A stretch of DNA of 64,000 nt from an uncultured Sphingomonadaceae bacterium (lineage in GTDB: Bacteria; Pseudomonadota; Alphaproteobacteria; Sphingomonadales; Sphingomonadaceae): assembly GCA_947493215.1 (NCBI GenBank), contig CANLQE010000003.1, positions 186,001 through 250,000 on the forward strand, in the 5' to 3' direction. The translations under genes were made by a program, and so were the position numbers. Below, piece by piece: positions 17,401 to 26,229 of the stretch (the first letter of the stretch is position 1; each line of letters opens with the position of its first letter). The notes under the pieces are model-generated. The model made no database searches. It was not told the origin of the DNA and saw only the letters and a list, made by a program, of their open reading frames with translations.

Positions 17401-18744
17401 ATGGACGGAACCGACTTGGGAGGGGCGCCATCCTTACCTGTTTCGATATTGGCACTGGCTGCCCTGTTACTCGCCATTCCAATGATCTTGGCGCTCAAAA
17501 AGGTACATGGTTATCCGGCGCGATTTGTAATTTTTGCGATTTGGTTGCGCTATATCATGAGCGTTTTTCATGAGATTACATTCTCGCCAGTCATTGCTGG
17601 GTTGAGTTGGAACGCCATTGGCTCTGTCGTGATTGCCGCCACTGGCCTGTTGCTCATGACGCCTCGCCATTTTCTCCTCAAACCATTGCTTCCTGTCTAT
17701 GCGCTGATCCTACTCTCGCTGGTTAGCGCAGCCGTCAATGACGGTATATTCACAGCGCTGAATGCGGCCGTCAAACATATATATTTCATGGTGCTGATGG
17801 TTGCTGTCTATCGGGCATTGCTGGAAAATTGCGGCGCTCGGTTTTTCACGCCGCTGCTCTTAGCCTTTGCGCCATTGGTTGTGTTTCAGTTGTTGTCAAT
17901 CGGTCTGGGCGCCGTGAAAGCATCCGAATTTGATGGATCCAGCAGCTATATTGGCGGCTATAATCACGAGGCCACTTTCTCGATTGCGATGGCGACTTTT
18001 TTCATCGTCCTGTGTTTTGCGATGACGCTGGGACGGTTGCTGAAAGGCCTTTTGGCGATCACGGTACTTGGTGGGATCGTGCTGGCCAACTATCGCACGA
18101 CCATGCTGGCGATTTTGCCGGTCGCAGCGATACAGTTCGTAAGTAGCGCGATGTTTTCCTTCGTGCGGGCACAGCGCGTCCTATTGGCGGTCATCATATC
18201 ATTGGTAACATTGGCGGGAGTTTTCGCGCTGGCCGGTTTTTCGGCCGAGCGATTTAATGATCTTGTGATATTTTTCGGTGACCCCGGGCAGTATATTAAA
18301 CCGCAAGCCGAGTTTTCTTTTGATGAACGCCGGTTATTGTCTGGCCGTCTCTATATCTGGTCGGGCTATATTTACGCTTGGCTCGACGGGTCCACGCTCA
18401 ATCATCTGATCGGCTTCGGCCCCGATAGCTGGGCAGAGATATTCAAAGTCTATCCCCATAATACGATTGTTGCCTATCTGTACGAATTGGGCTGGGCGGG
18501 CGTTTTCTTGCTGCTGGTTTTCTGGATCACGATGATGAAATTGGCGTTCCGCGCGCCGGCTGGTGATCGTGCAACGCTTGTATTCGCGCATTTGTCATTC
18601 CTTTTCATGAACTTGGCAACTATGGCTTTGTGGCAGATTGAGGGCGTAATTTTTTATGCCATTATCTGTGGTTTTTCGCTATTCAGGAAAGTCGAAACAG
18701 GGGCAAATAACAGCCAATGGAAAGCACCGCTGCACCCTGTCTGA
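17401..18744 (+). CDS. O-antigen ligase/polymerase-like membrane protein (probable Wzy)
   Basis: This 447-residue protein has about 11-12 predicted membrane helices and one larger periplasmic loop near residues 300-350, which includes RRLLSGRLYIWSGYIYAW and GFGPDSWAEIFKVYPHNTIVAYLYELGWAG. An H/N-T-x-x-AYLYELG segment of this kind is typical of Wzy/WaaL polytopic enzymes. Placed after the tyrosine autokinase and with a Wzx flippase in the locus, polymerisation of the repeat unit is the best reading. A GAGGAAT ribosome site precedes the ATG. The spacer to the autokinase is 60 bp. Confidence 0.82.
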   Translation: MDGTDLGGAPSLPVSILALAALLLAIPMILALKKVHGYPARFVIFAIWLRYIMSVFHEITFSPVIAGLSWNAIGSVVIAATGLLLMTPRHFLLKPLLPVYALILLSLVSAAVNDGIFTALNAAVKHIYFMVLMVAVYRALLENCGARFFTPLLLAFAPLVVFQLLSIGLGAVKASEFDGSSSYIGGYNHEATFSIAMATFFIVLCFAMTLGRLLKGLLAITVLGGIVLANYRTTMLAILPVAAIQFVSSAMFSFVRAQRVLLAVIISLVTLAGVFALAGFSAERFNDLVIFFGDPGQYIKPQAEFSFDERRLLSGRLYIWSGYIYAWLDGSTLNHLIGFGPDSWAEIFKVYPHNTIVAYLYELGWAGVFLLLVFWITMMKLAFRAPAGDRATLVFAHLSFLFMNLATMALWQIEGVIFYAIICGFSLFRKVETGANNSQWKAPLHPV

Positions 18745-18782
18745 CTTTTTCGTTCCATTTTTTTGGGACAGGGGAGGCTAGT

Positions 18783-19043
18783 TTGGACAAGAAGGGTAGG
18801 AATAACGCTGGGTCTGACCGATCCAATTTGACTGGTGATACGGTCAGCGCGCGCGTGTTTGCGGACCCGGAACCGGCACCCGATCATGTTGATACCGAAC
18901 AGCTAGACCGCCTTGATATATCCGACCCATCATCTGCGTCTGAAAAAGCCGAACAGCTGCCCCAAAAGATGCGGTTCATTGTCGTTGCCGGACTGTTCGT
19001 TTGGACGATTATCGCAATAATGGCACTGCTCTTTTTCTTCTGA
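18783..19043 (+). CDS. Small single-pass membrane protein in the exopolysaccharide locus, unknown function
   Basis: The product has 86 residues from a TTG start with a strong GGGGAGG ribosome site 5 bases upstream, which is why I prefer it over the in-frame ATG at 18717 inside the Wzy gene. The first 58 residues are polar and acidic, with no predicted fold. The C-terminus is one membrane helix (FIVVAGLFVWTIIAIMALLF) and the protein ends right after it, so it should be tail-anchored with the N-terminus in the cytoplasm. I recognise no family. It could be an accessory subunit of the polymerase or the autokinase (guess). Confidence 0.6.
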   Translation: MDKKGRNNAGSDRSNLTGDTVSARVFADPEPAPDHVDTEQLDRLDISDPSSASEKAEQLPQKMRFIVVAGLFVWTIIAIMALLFFF

Positions 19044-19157
19044 GCAGTGGTTCCTTCCCATCAACCCGGAATCTGTGCGTTATAACGCCGAAGCATTTTT
19101 CTGCTGTGCGTTGTTTGGTATCTACGCCTTTCACTGGTTCTCCGGGGTTGATGTTTT

Positions 19158-20288
19158 TTGCGGCCAAAAATTCTCTTCATCATAAACAGTTTGACCGGCG
19201 GCGGAGCAGAACGGGTGATGGCCGCCTTGCTCCGTCACTCTGGTCCTTATCGCGATCAATATGACATATCATTGGCGTTGCTTGACAATGAGCCGGCGGC
19301 CTATGATGTGCCCGATTGGATTTCCGTTTATCAGCTCGATTGCGGCGGCGGGCTGTTTCAGTCGATCCGGCAATTGCGAGCATTGGAACGGTCACTCCGT
19401 CCCGCGACGACGCTCAGTTTCCTGACCCGTGCCAATGTCGCAAATTGGGCCAGTCGAGCGAGCAAAGGCAAGCCGTGGATCGTCAGCGAACGGGTTAATA
19501 CCAGCGCGCATCTGGGCAGCGGACTGTCCGGACGGCTCAGTCGCATGCTCGTGAAGCTGTCCTATCGTCATGCGACGCATATCATCGCGGTGTCGCAAGG
19601 CGTAGCTGATGATTTGTCAGAAGCCTTTGCCGTGCCCGATGATACTATCAGCGTGATTGCCAATCCGGTTGATACGGCTAGCATCGCCGGGCAAGCATTG
19701 GAAAAATATCCCGCTCATCCGGACGAACCCTATATTATTGGTATGGGCCGTCTGGTGGAGAACAAGAATTTCAGGTTGTTGATTGATGCTTTTGCCGCCG
19801 CATCGATCCCCGGAAAACTGATCATCATTGGCGATGGACCTCTTCGGCCGGTCCTCGAACAACAAATTGCGGATCATGGTTTGGAGCAACGGGTCATATT
19901 AACCGGCTTCGTTCGAAACCCTTTTCCCCTATTGGCGGGCGCACAGTTTTTTGTGCTGCCGTCTAATGCCGAAGGGTTCCCCAACGGTTTGGTCGAGGCG
20001 ATGAGTACCGGAACGGCGGTGATTTCTACCAATTGTAAATCTGGACCCGCCGAGATTTTAGCTGACAATAGCGCTCTTAGAATTAACGAAATGACGCTGT
20101 CTGACTTTGGTGTCCTGGTGCCCTGTAACAATGTCCAGGCAATGGCAGATAGTTTGCATCATTTTCAGGACGATGAGACCCGCAAACGCTTTGGCCGGCT
20201 CGCTTTGACCCGCACCAAAGACTATACACCGGAAAAGGCGGCACAGCGTTACTGGCATGTGATAGAGACTAGCTTAAGCGCCGCATAG
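19158..20288 (+). CDS. Glycosyltransferase family 4 (GT-B fold)
   Basis: This 376-residue protein begins RPKILFIINSLTGGGAERVM, the N-terminal GT-B loop, and has the donor-binding half: GMGRLVENKNFRLLIDAF, IIGDGPLRPVLEQQI, LTGFVRNPFPLLAGAQFFVLPS and AEGFPNGLVEAMSTGTAV. The start must be the TTG at 19158 or later because an in-frame TGA lies just upstream, and the conserved N-terminus begins two residues after it. It is similar to capsule and LPS transferases that use UDP-sugars. It probably adds a late sugar of the repeat unit. Confidence 0.9.
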   Translation: MRPKILFIINSLTGGGAERVMAALLRHSGPYRDQYDISLALLDNEPAAYDVPDWISVYQLDCGGGLFQSIRQLRALERSLRPATTLSFLTRANVANWASRASKGKPWIVSERVNTSAHLGSGLSGRLSRMLVKLSYRHATHIIAVSQGVADDLSEAFAVPDDTISVIANPVDTASIAGQALEKYPAHPDEPYIIGMGRLVENKNFRLLIDAFAAASIPGKLIIIGDGPLRPVLEQQIADHGLEQRVILTGFVRNPFPLLAGAQFFVLPSNAEGFPNGLVEAMSTGTAVISTNCKSGPAEILADNSALRINEMTLSDFGVLVPCNNVQAMADSLHHFQDDETRKRFGRLALTRTKDYTPEKAAQRYWHVIETSLSAA

Positions 20289-20345
20289 CTTAGGGCTATC
20301 AGGCAGTTGTTCAACCTTGGGGCTATGCAAGGAATTGAAGCGAAT

Positions 20346-21698
20346 ATGCGTCAATCTGGCCTCGTGACCGTCGTTCAAAAGCGACCTGTCAGCTCTCTAT
20401 ATTTCAAGCCCAGTCAGGCGTTTATTTTGCCGCTACTCATCGCCGCGATGTTCCCGAGTTCCGTCAATGCGCAACAGTCCGATGTGCTCGAGGATTTTCG
20501 TGGGGAAAGCCTACAGTTCAAACGCGACGACAATCTTGCTGTGCGGGATCGCCCACAGCCGGAATATGATCCGGTGCCCTATCGTATTGATGGCGTGGAG
20601 ATAATGCCCAGCATCAGTATTGACGCACTTTATGACAGCAATATCTTCGCGGTTCGTGATGCGAGCGACGATCTGATCGTTCGGGTCAGGCCCAAGATCA
20701 CGGCCGCAACCCAGCTGGGCAGCTTCAACATCGCCACTGCTGCGGAGGTTGATCGCCGCCAATATCTGAGCACTGGCAGCCAGAGTACTACGGATTATAC
20801 CCTAGGGCTCCGCGGACGATGGGATGCCGGTCAGGACGGTCAGATTTATGCGGGAACCCGCAATGGCCAAACCACTGAAGACCGAACCGATCCCGCCTCT
20901 CCGCTCAACCTGCAAAAGCCTGTGCAATATCGCTATGCTTCCGGTTTCCTAGGGACTGCACAGAGTTTTAATCGTTTGCGTATTGCGGGGCGTGTCGGGG
21001 TTGAAACGCGCAATTATGAGGATGGTCGCGACGGTTTGGATAATCTCGTGGATCAGGATTTTCGCAACCGGACTATATTTACGTCAGATCTCGCTGCAGA
21101 ATTTGCGATCAGCCCGGATACCTCCGTTTTTATCAACGGAAAAGTTAATAGACGAGACTATAGTAAGCAGCCCTTGCTGGAGCCATCGCGCGATTCAAAA
21201 GGCTATGAGATTACCGCCGGGATGAGTTTTCAGTTAAGCAAGTTCATCCGCTCTGAAATTGGCATCGGTTATTTTCGGCAAAATTTTGAAGATGCTGGTT
21301 TTGAGGATGTCGACGGCTTTGCAGCTCGGGCAAAGCTCGAATATTTCATTACGCCGCTGGTAACGCTTACGGCGCGTGGCAATCGCGGGGTGGAGGAATC
21401 TTCAACGCTGGGTTCGGGCGCTTATGTCGCGACATCTTTCTCGCTGACGGCGGATTATGAATTGTTACGCAATCTGATCGTAAGTGCGAGCGCCGGATAT
21501 GAACGCGATCGGTTTCAGGATATCGACCGGCGCTATAATATCACCAGCGCGACAATGCGGGCGGAATGGCGCCTCGCGCCGCGTTATGCGCTCCACGCCC
21601 AATATGATTTTCGTGAGCAGGATGCTTCGGGCACGTTTCCGGGGCGTGAATTTTCCAGGCACCGTTTCCTAGCGGGCATCACTATAGCAGGAATGTGA
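20346..21698 (+). CDS. Outer-membrane beta-barrel protein of the exopolysaccharide locus
   Basis: The product is a 450-residue precursor with a hydrophobic signal segment (FILPLLIAAMF, ending SVNAQ). The rest is alternating-hydrophobic beta-strand sequence with many aromatic girdle residues. It ends HRFLAGITIAGM, close to but not exactly a terminal aromatic outer-membrane insertion signal. Proteins of this kind accompany exopolysaccharide clusters in sphingomonads and are annotated as outer-membrane beta-barrel proteins; a role in polymer export or surface attachment is inference. I set the start at the ATG at 20346 (AAGGAA 12 bases upstream); ATG 20325 and TTG 20307 are in frame alternatives. 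Confidence 0.78.
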   Translation: MRQSGLVTVVQKRPVSSLYFKPSQAFILPLLIAAMFPSSVNAQQSDVLEDFRGESLQFKRDDNLAVRDRPQPEYDPVPYRIDGVEIMPSISIDALYDSNIFAVRDASDDLIVRVRPKITAATQLGSFNIATAAEVDRRQYLSTGSQSTTDYTLGLRGRWDAGQDGQIYAGTRNGQTTEDRTDPASPLNLQKPVQYRYASGFLGTAQSFNRLRIAGRVGVETRNYEDGRDGLDNLVDQDFRNRTIFTSDLAAEFAISPDTSVFINGKVNRRDYSKQPLLEPSRDSKGYEITAGMSFQLSKFIRSEIGIGYFRQNFEDAGFEDVDGFAARAKLEYFITPLVTLTARGNRGVEESSTLGSGAYVATSFSLTADYELLRNLIVSASAGYERDRFQDIDRRYNITSATMRAEWRLAPRYALHAQYDFREQDASGTFPGREFSRHRFLAGITIAGM

Positions 21699-21702
21699 AA
21701 CC

Positions 21703-22701
21703 ATGGATCATTTAGACCGCCGCGCTCTGATCTCTACCATTGCCTTGGCGTGTTTGACCGGATGCACCCGTTCCGCCAAGGCGGCTACCATAGATGGTAG
21801 AACCTTTGCGGGAGACGGTTCAGGGGAAGGCCTAAGAGCACAGTCCGGTTTGACCATCAAAAACTCTCGTTTTCTGAATCTAGGTAACGGCGCTATCCGG
21901 GTGAATGTTGCGACGGATGGATTGATTGTCGAGCAGGTAGAAGGACGCGACCTTTATCGCTTTCTTGAAAATACCGCGTCTGACCGGTCCAAGCCCGCTT
22001 CGTTAACAAATTTCAGGCTGCGTCAAATTACCGGAGAAGATATACACAGAGCGATGACTCGTATCCGCTATGGGTCACGGGACGGAGTCATTGAAGACGT
22101 CATCGCGCGCGCGAGCGCCGAAACGGAACGCTACTGTACGGGCTTTGTGCTTGATGATGAAGCGCAATCCATCATCTATCGGAGGTGTGAAGCACACGGC
22201 TTTGCCGAGCGTGACAGGTCCAGCGGCGATTATTGGAACGGGGATGGTTTTTCCGACGAACGCGGCAACAAGGCAATTCAATATTTGAGTTGCACGGCCA
22301 CCGGCAGCACCGATGGAGGCTTTGATCTGAAATCAACCGATGTCTTGCTGTCTGATTGCACGGCAAAGGACAACAAGCGCAATTTCCGTCTGTGGGGCAG
22401 CGGAAAGGCCGAAAATTGCAGGAGTGAAGAACCGCGATCACGTGGTGGTTCTGGTCGGTCCGCGCATTTCTCATTTCATGGCGGATCTGCAAAATATGTG
22501 ATCGAGCGACCCGTGGTTCGCGCGGCAGGTGATAACGACTCCCCAGTCTTCCTTTTCGACAATGATGAGCCAGCCAATGTGGAAATCCGCAACGCTGATA
22601 TTGATGCCCCAGGTGCGCCACTTATTTTGGCAGAAAACAGCATGCCCAACATAAAATGGGTGCCTCCGAGAGAGGATCAATTTATCCGAACCATGGATTG
22701 A
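21703..22701 (+). CDS. Right-handed parallel beta-helix lipoprotein (possible polysaccharide-active enzyme)
   Basis: This is a 332-residue protein starting 4 bp after the beta-barrel gene, so the two are probably cotranscribed. A leader (LISTIALACLTGC) has a lipobox-like LTGC at Cys21, preceded by a DRR motif that could also direct Tat export. The remainder shows a repeating pattern of short beta-strands every 20-25 residues (LTIKNSRFLNLGNGAIRV, GLIVEQVEGRD, YLSCTATGSTDGGFDLK, VLLSDCTAKDN), the signature of a right-handed parallel beta-helix as in pectate and alginate lyases and epimerases. No family-specific catalytic set can be assigned by eye. In an exopolysaccharide locus a lyase or epimerase is the natural suggestion. 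Confidence 0.72.
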   Translation: MDHLDRRALISTIALACLTGCTRSAKAATIDGRTFAGDGSGEGLRAQSGLTIKNSRFLNLGNGAIRVNVATDGLIVEQVEGRDLYRFLENTASDRSKPASLTNFRLRQITGEDIHRAMTRIRYGSRDGVIEDVIARASAETERYCTGFVLDDEAQSIIYRRCEAHGFAERDRSSGDYWNGDGFSDERGNKAIQYLSCTATGSTDGGFDLKSTDVLLSDCTAKDNKRNFRLWGSGKAENCRSEEPRSRGGSGRSAHFSFHGGSAKYVIERPVVRAAGDNDSPVFLFDNDEPANVEIRNADIDAPGAPLILAENSMPNIKWVPPREDQFIRTMD

Positions 22702-22720
22702 GGTTGAAGGAGGAAGAGCC

Positions 22721-23404
22721 TTATAGAGGGTGAGCTTCTCCATTCCAGCGTTTGAAGTCACCGCTTTCTTCGATGGTCCAGGCTTGTGCGACCGCCCGCA
22801 CGCCCTTAGCGCTTTCTTCCGGTGTTATTTCTGCTCCTGGACCGCCCATATCGGTTTGGACATATCCAGGATGGACGAGGCCTATTACGATGCCCTGATC
22901 TTTCAAATCTATGGCTACTGATCGCATCATGCGATTGAGACCTGCTTTGGCGGCGCCATATGCGTAGAACCCGCCATATGGCCACCATGATGCCGCAAGC
23001 TGGCTTGAGAAGTTCATGACTTTTGAACCGGCTTCCATTTTGGGAAGCAACGCTTGCATGACCCGGAGCGGTGCCATCAAAAGAATATTCAAGACATCAT
23101 TCCAAGCGGTCCAATCGGATTGTTCCAGTTCAGGGGCAATAGGGCCAACAATCCCAGCAACATTATATAAAATATCGACACGGTCTTTGACATGTGAGGC
23201 CGCTTCCGTGACGGACGCATCTAGCCCCACGTCCATTGCAACGGGTATTACCAAGTCTTGATATTGTGCGACGATGGCATTGAGGGATTCAGACCCTTGG
23301 GGATCGCGCAGGAACGCATAGACTTTGTCACCTTGTTCAGCATGTTGCCGAGCTAATTCCAACCCAATACCCCGACCCGCGCCGGTAATTGCAACTACAG
23401 CCAT
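22721..23404 (-). CDS. Short-chain dehydrogenase/reductase
   Basis: This 227-residue classical SDR has the TGAGRGIG dinucleotide-binding loop (residues 7-14), NVAG (81-84), Ser133/Ser134 and the catalytic Y149-x-x-x-K153. The Rossmann fold starts at residue 1. An AGGAG site 9 bases before the ATG supports the start. It oxidises or reduces an alcohol/ketone with NAD(P); the substrate is unknown. It is divergent from the NTF2-like gene at 23586 and may belong to the oxygenase island that follows, for example by dehydrogenating a hydroxylated product (inference). Confidence 0.93.
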   Translation of the reverse strand: MAVVAITGAGRGIGLELARQHAEQGDKVYAFLRDPQGSESLNAIVAQYQDLVIPVAMDVGLDASVTEAASHVKDRVDILYNVAGIVGPIAPELEQSDWTAWNDVLNILLMAPLRVMQALLPKMEAGSKVMNFSSQLAASWWPYGGFYAYGAAKAGLNRMMRSVAIDLKDQGIVIGLVHPGYVQTDMGGPGAEITPEESAKGVRAVAQAWTIEESGDFKRWNGEAHPL

Positions 23405-23585
23405 ATCGTTCTGCTCCTATGTTTTTCAAAGCTTTGACTAACCTGTGGATGCCGGTGAAAATACTGATGAATATGTCAGTGCGGACCCTAAGCTCTCAAA
23501 TATCCGCCATCGCCCAAAATGCTAGTGGATTTGCGGGGCAGAAATGGGGAGGGTGCAAGTCAAATAATTAGGGATATGGACTATT

Positions 23586-24113
23586 ATGGATCGTCTAGCC
23601 ATCGCCGCCGACAAGCTGGAATGCACAGAACTGGTAGCGCGTCTGGCGCGGGCAATCGACCGTTGCGACCCGCTGCTGCTAGCAAATGTGTTTCATCCCG
23701 ATGCCACGGATGATCACGGTATTTTCGTCGGTTCTGCCAGTGATTTTATCGCGTGGGTGATCCCGCTTCTCAAAACGATGAAACGAACGCAGCATGTCAT
23801 CGGTCAAACTTTGATCGAAGTTGATGGTGACCATGCGGCAGGCGAAAGCTATTTTGTCGCGCACCACGCCTTAGAGGGACCGGATGGTGATGTTTTCTTG
23901 ATCGCAGCCGGGCGTTATCTGGATCGCTTTGAGCGGCGCAACAGCGAATGGAAGATTTCGCATCGCCACGCGGTGTACGATTGGAACAGCACTACACCCT
24001 TAACCGATAATTTTGATCGTGACGGAACGGGGCCGCAGGTTTTTGGCCAGCGTAGCGAAAGCGATCCATCTTACGCTCATTTAATCGGCCGAGGCAAACC
24101 AGCGCAGTCATGA
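23586..24113 (+). CDS. NTF2/SnoaL-fold small protein (first of three), upstream of a Rieske gene
   Basis: This is a 175-residue protein of the SnoaL_4/nuclear transport factor 2-like group. It has an N-terminal helix (ELVARLARAIDRCDPLLLANVFHPDATDD) and a cone-shaped beta-sheet region that ends with GRYLDRFERRNSEWKISHRHAVYDW. The same fold forms the beta subunit of aromatic ring-hydroxylating dioxygenases, as well as dehydratases and isomerases. It lies 87 bp upstream of a Rieske alpha-subunit gene on the same strand, which suggests a partner or pathway enzyme. Two paralogues with the same closing motif follow in this island. Confidence 0.85.
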   Translation: MDRLAIAADKLECTELVARLARAIDRCDPLLLANVFHPDATDDHGIFVGSASDFIAWVIPLLKTMKRTQHVIGQTLIEVDGDHAAGESYFVAHHALEGPDGDVFLIAAGRYLDRFERRNSEWKISHRHAVYDWNSTTPLTDNFDRDGTGPQVFGQRSESDPSYAHLIGRGKPAQS

Positions 24114-24200
24114 CGGCCCTGATCTTTACGTCAGTCAACATTTGATCGATCATCCTGTATAAGGTTTACAAGGCAATTTCATTGGAAGGGAATACACGAA

Positions 24201-25538
24201 ATGGCAGATCATGATCCCCGCGAAATCAATCGGCAACTGGCCGATGTATCCAAACAACCCGAACCCGAACTGCGCGGCAACCCGATCACGCCTGATCGAT
24301 ATTACTCCAAAGAGTTTATGGATAAGGAATGGGACAAGATATGGACGCGGACTTGGCAAATAGCCGGCTTGTCACGGGAGCTGACCAATAAAGGAGACTA
24401 TATTACCACAACGCTGGGCCCGGAACGGATCCTCTGTACCAAAGGCGAAGATGACAAAGTTCGCGCCTTTTACAACGTCTGCCAACACCGCGGTATGCAG
24501 CTTATGGAAGAACCGTCCGGCAATACGCGCCGGTTGACTTGTCCCTATCATGGATGGGCCTATGACTTGGCAGGCACATTGAAATTCGTGCCGGATGAAG
24601 CCGATTTTCCGCAAGGAAGCCCCTGTGGAAAGTTAAATCTGGTAGAGATACCTTGCGAGGAATGGGCGGGTTTTGTCTGGTATAATCTGGACGAAAACTG
24701 CGAGTCCTTAAGATCATTCATGGGGCCTATCGCGGACCAAATCGATTCCTATCCGATGGAGGAAATGACCCGCACCCATTGGGTAACGATCGAAGGCGAT
24801 TTTAACTGGAAGCTGGTGCAGGATAATTTTAGCGAATCCTATCATGTTCCCTTCGTCCATCCCGGTTCGAAATTCGTGATCGAATATAGCCACCAATATT
24901 GCCAGTTCGACCACTATCCTGAAGGCCATTGCAGAATGTTCATGCCGGGCGCTGGGCCTGCGCGAGCCGTGAAGGGCGGAGAGCAACAAACGCTGGAGAT
25001 GATGAGCGAAGAAATCAAGCGATGGGAGCTTAATCCCGACGATTATCGAGGCGGGAAAATACGCAATCTACGGGAGGATCTCCAACGCCAAAAACGCAAA
25101 ATTGGCGCAGAGAAAGGATATGATTTCTCAACCTATCATGATGACCAGCTGACCGACAATTGGCATTATACCATTTTCCCCAATCTGTCTTTCAGCCTCA
25201 AGCCGGATGGTAATATCTGGTTGCGGGCTCGGCCGCATGAAACCGACCCGGAAAAATGTTATTTTGATATGTGGTTCATGACGCTCTTTCCAAAAGGTGC
25301 GAAGGAATATTATTCCTTGATCATGCAGGAATTTGTCTCGGTCGATACGCCAGCGAAACATGTACAAGGAAAGGCTGGAGAAGTTTCGGCGGGTCCCGCA
25401 ATTGACGAAGACTTGGCTATTTGGCCATTGCAGCAACGCGGATTGCATTCGCGAGGCTACAAGCGGGATTATCTTTCCGGGCAAGAAAGCCGGATGCGTT
25501 ATTTTCATGAAACATTGGAAGATTGGCTCGAGCGTTAA
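24201..25538 (+). CDS. Rieske non-haem iron oxygenase, alpha subunit (first of two)
   Basis: This is a 445-residue ring-hydroxylating oxygenase alpha subunit. The Rieske [2Fe-2S] site is C94-Q-H96 with C114-P-Y-H117. The mononuclear iron site is in VQDNFSESYHVPFVH: D208 is the bridging Asp, H215 and H220 are ligands, and a third acidic ligand probably sits in DEDLAIWPLQQRG near the C-terminus. It activates O2 to hydroxylate or demethylate an aromatic or other hydrophobic substrate, taking electrons from a separate ferredoxin or reductase. No such gene is nearby, so the electron donor must be encoded elsewhere. The strong ribosome site GGAAGGG precedes the ATG. Confidence 0.95.
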   Translation: MADHDPREINRQLADVSKQPEPELRGNPITPDRYYSKEFMDKEWDKIWTRTWQIAGLSRELTNKGDYITTTLGPERILCTKGEDDKVRAFYNVCQHRGMQLMEEPSGNTRRLTCPYHGWAYDLAGTLKFVPDEADFPQGSPCGKLNLVEIPCEEWAGFVWYNLDENCESLRSFMGPIADQIDSYPMEEMTRTHWVTIEGDFNWKLVQDNFSESYHVPFVHPGSKFVIEYSHQYCQFDHYPEGHCRMFMPGAGPARAVKGGEQQTLEMMSEEIKRWELNPDDYRGGKIRNLREDLQRQKRKIGAEKGYDFSTYHDDQLTDNWHYTIFPNLSFSLKPDGNIWLRARPHETDPEKCYFDMWFMTLFPKGAKEYYSLIMQEFVSVDTPAKHVQGKAGEVSAGPAIDEDLAIWPLQQRGLHSRGYKRDYLSGQESRMRYFHETLEDWLER

Positions 25539-25572
25539 AACGCGACATTTACCGCAGCAAATTGCGAACCCG

Positions 25573-26115
25573 CTAACCGCTGTCCTGATCATATCCATAA
25601 ACAGGATCGTCAGGATAGCGGGCGGCTTTTGTTAGGGCGGAGAGGGCCGGATGCTTTTCATCATGACTGGCCGCAGCATTTTGGCTCCAGCTCATGATCG
25701 GCTGCCGGTGCATGATTTTCCATTGATTATCGCGTTTTTCAAAACGGTCAAGATAACGCCCCAGATAGGTCATCTCTTGGTCGTCTGCATTCCGAACTGC
25801 CGAATAATGAAAGGCGACCAAATATGTTTCAACATCCGCTTTGCGGCCATCGGGCGTGAAATCCATCAGCACGTTGCTCACGAGATGATGAGTTCCGGAA
25901 AAGCCCTGAATGGCTTCCGCGAGCGTTTCGCAAAACGGCTGTGCAGGCACGGCTTCTTTTCCATAGGCCGCAGTGGCTTCGGGCCAATAGCAATGTTTTA
26001 GCGATGCTGTGTCGGCGCGATCCACGCCGCGGCAATGAAGGTGAATGATATCTTCAATCGCGGCTCTGTCTGCCAATCTGTTTGGGCTTGGCACTTGCCC
26101 GATTTGATGGGACAT
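25573..26115 (-). CDS. NTF2/SnoaL-fold small protein (second of three)
   Basis: This 180-residue protein is a paralogue of the proteins at 23586 and 26230, with AAIEDIIHLHCRGVDRADTASLKHCYWPEATAAYG near the N-terminus and YLGRYLDRFEKRDNQWKIMHRQPIMSW near the C-terminus. It runs opposite to its neighbours, between the first Rieske gene and the second pair. The start is the ATG at 26115, with an AGGAGAAGG ribosome site upstream; an in-frame GTG directly before it lies inside that site. It may act as an isomerase, dehydratase or hydrolase in the same pathway, or be a small subunit; this is undecided. Confidence 0.82.
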   Translation of the reverse strand: MSHQIGQVPSPNRLADRAAIEDIIHLHCRGVDRADTASLKHCYWPEATAAYGKEAVPAQPFCETLAEAIQGFSGTHHLVSNVLMDFTPDGRKADVETYLVAFHYSAVRNADDQEMTYLGRYLDRFEKRDNQWKIMHRQPIMSWSQNAAASHDEKHPALSALTKAARYPDDPVYGYDQDSG

Positions 26116-26229
26116 CACCCTTCTCCTGTTCGTTCCACAAAAAGCTAATCAAAGCGCCAATTTACAAGACAGATTGCCGACTTACCATAGGCGTTAGTAG
26201 CAGTTTTTGGGCTAGGATGATTGGCAGTT

